From an uncultured Chthonomonas sp. (GTDB lineage: Bacteria; Armatimonadota; Chthonomonadetes; Chthonomonadales; CAJBBX01): 55,279 bases of DNA. The notes under the pieces were generated by a model that had not been told where the DNA came from, made no database searches, and saw only the letters and a list, made by a program, of their open reading frames with translations. The position numbers and the translations under genes were made by a program. The stretch spans positions 1-55,279 of the forward strand of contig CAJBBX010000078.1 of NCBI GenBank assembly GCA_903951425.1. Reading direction: 5' to 3'. Shown in pieces: positions 51,163 through 55,279 of the stretch. Within the stretch, counting starts at the first letter, position 1; every line of letters starts with the position of its first letter.

Positions 51163-52397
51163 ACCGGTCGGTCTGGGTCACCTTCGTGGTGGGCCTGGCC
51201 CTGATCTCGGGTCTCAGCGGCTCGTGGACGGGCGCATGGCTGGCGCTCTCGGCCGCCGCGCTGGTGATCTACTCGGCCATCGCGTTCCGCAAGCCCGCCC
51301 AGCTACTCAGCGCGCATCGCCGGGTCGCCACCGGAAACGTGGCGCCCGGCGAGGCCGTGATCGTGCATCTCGGCATCGCCTGGCAGGGGCTCCGCGCTCC
51401 CGGCTGGGTAGTTGCCCGCGACGAGGTCTGCACCGGCCTCAAGGCGCTGGATCCACCGGGCCGCCTCTTCGTGGCCTCGGGCAGCCGGCAGCTGACCCTT
51501 TCGTACCGGCTGCAGGGCGAGAGCCGCGGCTACTTCCCCGTCGGTCCCACGGCTGTCTCGTGCGGCGACTTCTTCGGCGCCGTACGCAGCGTGGCCCGGC
51601 GCGACCGGGTGGACTACCTCACGGTGACGCCTCGCGTGGTTCGGACGCCGCGGGTGCGGCTCCCCTCCAACCGGCCCATCGGCGATGCCCGCTCCCCCAA
51701 CCGGGCCTTCGAGGATCCCTCGCGGCTCGCCGGAGTGCGCGACTTCCAGCCCGGCGACGGCATGCGGCGCATCCACTGGCGGGCCTCGGCGCGCACGGGC
51801 AGGCTGGCGTCGCGGGTGCTGGAGCCCTCCTGCTCCACCGAAGTGAACATCGTCCTGAACCTCCACCAGGCCGACTACCCGCCCGACGCCGAGTCGCTGG
51901 AGCACGACGTCGACCTGGCCTGCACCACCGTGGCCTCGCTGGCCGCCAGCCTGCTGGGCGACAAGCAGGCGGTGGGCCTGCAGACCAACGGCCTCGACGC
52001 CCGCTGGGCCGCCGAGGGCATCCCGCCTGCGCGGCGCCGGCCCAACCGCATCCGTCCGGATCGGAACCCGGCGCAGTTGCCCGACATGCTGGCGCTACTG
52101 GGCCGCATGGCCCCGAACCCGGCAGATCCCCTGCCCGACTTCCTGACCGCCGTCCACTCGCACCTGCCCTGGAGCGCCACGCTGCTGCTGGTGACCCACG
52201 GGATCGACGAGCGCGCCGCACTGGCCCTGCGCGAACTGCGGCGGACCGGCTTCTCCATCGCGGCCATTATCGTCGGCACGGGCGACGATACCGTGCATGC
52301 CGAACACCGCGCCGCCGCCCTGCGCCTGCCCATGGCCCGCGTGAAGGATGAGGACGACCTTGAGACGCTCGAGATCATCGCTCCAAGACGGCGCTGA
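51159..52397 (+). CDS. DUF58 (von Willebrand A-like) membrane protein
   Basis: A 412-residue protein. Two membrane helices occupy about 5-43, followed by a beta-rich part and the DUF58 signature GVRDFQPGDGMRRIHWRASA near 192-212, with TGRLASRVLEP after it. The C-terminal half is VWA-like (STEVNIVLNL...; ATLLLVTHGIDER). DUF58 proteins work with MoxR ATPases, probably in assembly or maturation of secreted or surface complexes. Start overlaps the MoxR stop by four bases, and its end overlaps the next gene by 50 bases. Confidence 0.9.
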   Translation: MNRSVWVTFVVGLALISGLSGSWTGAWLALSAAALVIYSAIAFRKPAQLLSAHRRVATGNVAPGEAVIVHLGIAWQGLRAPGWVVARDEVCTGLKALDPPGRLFVASGSRQLTLSYRLQGESRGYFPVGPTAVSCGDFFGAVRSVARRDRVDYLTVTPRVVRTPRVRLPSNRPIGDARSPNRAFEDPSRLAGVRDFQPGDGMRRIHWRASARTGRLASRVLEPSCSTEVNIVLNLHQADYPPDAESLEHDVDLACTTVASLAASLLGDKQAVGLQTNGLDARWAAEGIPPARRRPNRIRPDRNPAQLPDMLALLGRMAPNPADPLPDFLTAVHSHLPWSATLLLVTHGIDERAALALRELRRTGFSIAAIIVGTGDDTVHAEHRAAALRLPMARVKDEDDLETLEIIAPRRR

Positions 52398-54288
52398 GAC
52401 CCTCGCCCGGTTCTGGGCGCCGGCGCTCTCGGCGGTGGCGGTGGGCGCGCTGCTCCTCTACCCATGCGCCGGGCTCGCCATGGCCGGACAGGCCGACGCC
52501 CTGCTCTGCTGGGCGGCTTCCTTGGTCATTAGCGGCATCGGCATGGCCATGACGCTGGGCGAGGCGTCGCGGTTGAGCCGGGGAGTGGCCTCCTGGGTGC
52601 TGACCGTGATCGGCCCGGGCGCCCTCCTCTTCGTAGCCACTGCCGGCGGCAGCCGGTCGATGATGTCGCTTGCTGCGGGCCTCATGCTCCTCGCCACCAC
52701 GGGCTGGTGGCTCATGGTCGCCCTGCTGGAGGAGTGCGCGGGGCTGGAGGAGCCCGACGACGCGGCCAAGCCCCGCACCGTTCGCACCTTCACGCTGCTT
52801 CCGCCATTCCTCGTGGAGAGGCCCGTCACCGGCCGGGGCTCGTCCGCCTTCTCCGGCAACGCCATCGCCAGCGTGGGCATCCTGGGCGCCGTCATACTGG
52901 CCGGCGGCGAGTCGCTGGCATCCACAGGCGCCCCCGTGGCTCCCGCGTGGCCTTTCGGCCTAGTCCTCTACGGCTCCCTGGGCATGCTCGCCTCCCTGAG
53001 CAAGCTGCAGGAGCAGGTCCGGTCCATCGGCCGCGGCGTGCAGGTCGCGGGTTCCATCGTACCGGCGTGGCTGCAGTCGGCCCTCATCGTGCTTGCGGCC
53101 AGCGCGCTTCTGGGGCTGTTGCTGCCCAAGCAGATCCTGACCGGTCCCGGCCAGGCCGCCAAGGCGTCGGCCTGGGAGCGCCTGACCAACGCCGCCCCGC
53201 AGCCCGATCCCTCCTCCCAGGGCGAGGAGGGCCGTGGGCAGCCATGGAACCCCGGGTTCGAGGGTCTGAACCGCGGAGCCCGCGGCGCCGGAGGCCAGGG
53301 GCAGGGACTCGCCGGAACGCGCCCCGGCCAGGCCCGACAGGAGGGCGCGCCCGGCGGCAAGCTCCCCCGGCCCGTGCCCGGCAAGCCCGGCGAGCAGGGC
53401 CCGAGGCAACCCTCGGCCGCCGAGCAGGCGCTGGCGAGGGCGCTGGACGCCGCCACGGCCATCGCCAGGCTGGGCGAAAGAGGCGCCGAAGGTACGCAGG
53501 GCGGCCAGGGCCGAAGCCCAGGCGGGTCCGAGCGAGGAGAGGCGCAGGGCCCCACCGGGGCGCAACGGTCCGGCGGTGGCGGCGAAGGCGAAGGCGACGG
53601 CGAGGGCCAGGGCCAGGGCCGGTCGGCGGCCGATGGGCAGGCCGAGGCCCAGACGCCCGCGGAGAAGGCGAGCCAGCTGGCAGAAGCCCTGCGCGATAAC
53701 CCACTTCGCCTGCTGAAACTGGCGCTCGTCATGGCGGCCGTCACGTTCGCCCTGTACGCGTGGCGCAAGTGGGCCTGGCCGGTGATCCTGCGCTGCCTGG
53801 CCTGGCTGGGAGTCCGAGCGGCGGCGGCGTGGGCGGCGGCGCGCAGCGGGGTCCTGGGCTCCCTGGCCCGCAGGCGCCGCGACGCCCGGTTCCAGGCTGC
53901 CCTAGCGGCTGCCGGCGACCCTTTCGCGGACCCCCTGGCCGAGCGGGCATCGCCGGACCGTTTCGCGGAGGCCGCCTACGCCGGGTTCGCCGCCCAGGTC
54001 TGGCTCATGGGCCGGGAGAAGGGCGATGCGGAGACGGCCTTCGACTTCGCGGCCTCGCTAGCGCGTTCATCGTCGCTGGACGCCTCAGCCGTGCAGACTA
54101 TCACCCGCGAGTGCGTGGGCGCCCACTTCTCCGGGTCGTCGCTGGATGCGACTGCCATCGAGCGCGTCCGGCAGGCCCTGCGGGTAGTGCGCGACCAGGT
54201 GGAAGGCTCCATGGCTCCCGACCTGCTGGCCCAGCGCAAGGCACAGTACCGCCGGCAGTTGGCCGAGGCCACCATGGCCGAGCCGTGA
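52348..54288 (+). CDS. Multi-pass membrane protein with DUF4129-like C-terminus
   Basis: A 646-residue protein. About six membrane helices lie in 20-255. A low-complexity Gly/Gln/Pro/Ala linker follows at about 290-445, then one helix (about 455-475) and a soluble C-terminal domain (about 500-620: ETAFDFAASLARSSSLDASA) that resembles DUF4129. In MoxR-DUF58 loci such proteins often come fused with or beside a transglutaminase domain, which is absent here. The ATG at 52348 overlaps the DUF58 gene by 50 bases; a TTG at 52360 with GAGG six bases upstream is an alternative start. Role probably in a membrane-bound maturation complex. Confidence 0.7.
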   Translation: MRTTLRRSRSSLQDGAETLARFWAPALSAVAVGALLLYPCAGLAMAGQADALLCWAASLVISGIGMAMTLGEASRLSRGVASWVLTVIGPGALLFVATAGGSRSMMSLAAGLMLLATTGWWLMVALLEECAGLEEPDDAAKPRTVRTFTLLPPFLVERPVTGRGSSAFSGNAIASVGILGAVILAGGESLASTGAPVAPAWPFGLVLYGSLGMLASLSKLQEQVRSIGRGVQVAGSIVPAWLQSALIVLAASALLGLLLPKQILTGPGQAAKASAWERLTNAAPQPDPSSQGEEGRGQPWNPGFEGLNRGARGAGGQGQGLAGTRPGQARQEGAPGGKLPRPVPGKPGEQGPRQPSAAEQALARALDAATAIARLGERGAEGTQGGQGRSPGGSERGEAQGPTGAQRSGGGGEGEGDGEGQGQGRSAADGQAEAQTPAEKASQLAEALRDNPLRLLKLALVMAAVTFALYAWRKWAWPVILRCLAWLGVRAAAAWAAARSGVLGSLARRRRDARFQAALAAAGDPFADPLAERASPDRFAEAAYAGFAAQVWLMGREKGDAETAFDFAASLARSSSLDASAVQTITRECVGAHFSGSSLDATAIERVRQALRVVRDQVEGSMAPDLLAQRKAQYRRQLAEATMAEP

Positions 54289-54400
54289 GCCCTGCGGCCC
54301 TGCATGAACCGAGTGCCGCTCAGGTAACGTAGTAGTATCGTCTGTCGCTTCGCAACCCAGTGTCGCCGCCGGCCGCCGGCCGGCCGGCCGAGGGGGTGCC

Positions 54401-55279
54401 ATGCCGTTTCGGTCCACCGCAACGCAGAGCCGCTCAAGCGCCCGCGGTTACGTCCGCGCCGCGTCGGGCAACGCATGGCTGCCCGATCTCCGTTCGCAGG
54501 TGCCCGCAGCCGCCGCGCCAAGCTCCACCCAGCTCCCCGGCATCTGGGGCGGCGCCTTCAGCTTCAAGCGCGGCGCGGACCACTACTTCCTGCTCCCCGA
54601 CCTCCAGGGCCACACCCGGCACATGGCCAACGCGGCCGGGGCGGTTACCCACACGTTCATCTACGACGCGTGGGGCCGTGAGATCTGGCCCATCGTCGGA
54701 ACCGGCGTCTATCTGCGGCCCTTCGGCCAGTGGGGGTACTATAGGGATACGGCCAGCAGGCTCTACGTGCGGGCAAGGCACCTCCGGGTGGAGTTGGGGA
54801 AGTGGGTGAGCAGGGATCCGATTGGATTCGAGGGTGGTGACATGTCTGCTTACCGATATGTTGCGTCGGTCCCTGTAACACGGTTTGACCCAACGGGCCA
54901 GCTTGAGCTAGTGTCCACGCATCCCGAGCTGTGGCGAAGTGGAAACAAGAGAGACACGTGCTGTGGGCGTTTCAGAGCGCTCTGGAACTTCGAGTTCTTG
55001 CTCCGGCCAGGTGTCGGTAAGAGAGCTCCTTGTGCCGGTTGGATAGTACAGAAAATAACGATTACGCGTAAAGTGTCGGCGTGCGATGGAACTCAACTGC
55101 GCGATCTATTTGTTAATATAACATACTGGGAGGCTTGGCGGTTTAACTTCAATAAATCCGTCAGCGTCATTAGAAATGCCGAAGGTTGGCCCGCTGAGGA
55201 TACCTTCACACACTACTCGGCATTCCCAAGGACTCGAGGTGAGGCCAAGTGGAGTGGACATCTGAAGTTCTGGTGTGAC
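54401..55279 (+). CDS. Short RHS-type protein with AT-richer tail, cut by the window edge
   Basis: The frame is open for all 293 codons to base 55279 with no stop. The ATG at 54401 has GGGGG upstream. Residues about 65-95 carry a YD-like repeat (ITHTFIYDAWGRE-like: VTHTFIYDAWGREI) and about 110-168 the RHS core end: YYRDTASRLYVRARHLRVEL, then WVSRDPIGF and DPTGQ. RHS cores normally follow thousands of bases of repeats, but here only about 90 residues precede it. After DPTGQ comes a Cys-containing beta-rich tail with WIVQKITITRKV and YWEAW, in sequence far richer in A and T (from about 54880). In RHS proteins this tail is the exchangeable toxin or effector part. Confidence 0.7.
   Translation, partial: MPFRSTATQSRSSARGYVRAASGNAWLPDLRSQVPAAAAPSSTQLPGIWGGAFSFKRGADHYFLLPDLQGHTRHMANAAGAVTHTFIYDAWGREIWPIVGTGVYLRPFGQWGYYRDTASRLYVRARHLRVELGKWVSRDPIGFEGGDMSAYRYVASVPVTRFDPTGQLELVSTHPELWRSGNKRDTCCGRFRALWNFEFLLRPGVGKRAPCAGWIVQKITITRKVSACDGTQLRDLFVNITYWEAWRFNFNKSVSVIRNAEGWPAEDTFTHYSAFPRTRGEAKWSGHLKFWCD

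Noticed and set aside
54369-54390. CCGGC/GGCCG-rich palindromic run upstream of the RHS gene
   Set aside because: It could form a hairpin but is simple GC-rich sequence; no other evidence of a terminator or recombination site.
1-55279. CRISPR arrays, tRNA or rRNA genes, integrases and transposases
   Set aside because: No spaced direct repeats, no cloverleaf or rRNA signatures and no mobile-element protein motifs were found by reading.

Overview
The window is a GC-rich stretch (about 65-70 % by eye) with strong Shine-Dalgarno sites, many ATGA stop/start overlaps and a high density of exported carbohydrate-active enzymes. It has no rRNA, tRNA, CRISPR array or insertion sequence that I can see. 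The mix of divergent TIM-barrel glycosidases, two GxGYxYP-family proteins, SBBP beta-propeller and RHS proteins, CUT1-type ABC sugar uptake, and no SusC/SusD or TonB genes suggests a Gram-negative-type polysaccharide degrader outside Bacteroidota. Armatimonadota is my first guess, with Planctomycetota, Hydrogenedentota or Lentisphaerota as alternatives. This is inference from gene content, not a phylogenetic placement.

Layout. Positions 1-11.8 kb: a lipoprotein fragment, a GH32-like enzyme with an N-terminal LamG-like domain, a GH50/agarase-like enzyme, an SMP-30 lactonase, and a divergent pair of related large TIM-barrel putative glycosidases. Positions 11.8-15.3 kb: an anti-sigma factor overlapping an ECF sigma factor, then a FitAB/VapBC-type toxin-antitoxin pair. 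Positions 15.4-19.1 kb: a long SBBP/Ig-like secreted protein. A strong predicted promoter lies about 320 bases upstream, and a G14 tract sits in the predicted leader. Positions 19.7-34.1 kb: two GH42-like enzymes, two GxGYxYP proteins, two helical (alpha/alpha) putative glycosidases, one of them carrying a Reg_prop-like propeller, and a sugar isomerase/epimerase, mostly in two tightly coupled operons. Positions 33.9-37.2 kb: a small membrane protein, a NADAR protein and, divergent from it, a tiny ORF coupled to a zinc-hook SMC/Rad50-like ATPase. This is the best candidate for an undescribed system. Positions 37.3-45.9 kb: an ABC sugar importer in which binding protein and permease are one polypeptide and the partner permease carries a roughly 330-residue insertion, followed by GH9 and GH127 enzymes. 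Positions 46.1-54.3 kb: a hybrid histidine kinase, a GH29 alpha-L-fucosidase and a MoxR/DUF58/DUF4129-like operon. Positions 54.4 kb to the end: the start of a short RHS-type protein whose tail is much richer in A and T.

How the genes may work together: exported glycosidases (fucosidase, arabinofuranosidase-like, GH9, GH32, GH42-like, agarase-like) would trim a plant or algal polysaccharide outside the cytoplasm. The fused ABC importer would take up the oligosaccharides. Enzymes without a clear signal peptide (SMP-30 excepted), such as the isomerase/epimerase and the putative glycosidase at 5849-7954, could act inside the cell. No MalK-like ATPase is present, so the importer would need a shared ATPase encoded elsewhere.
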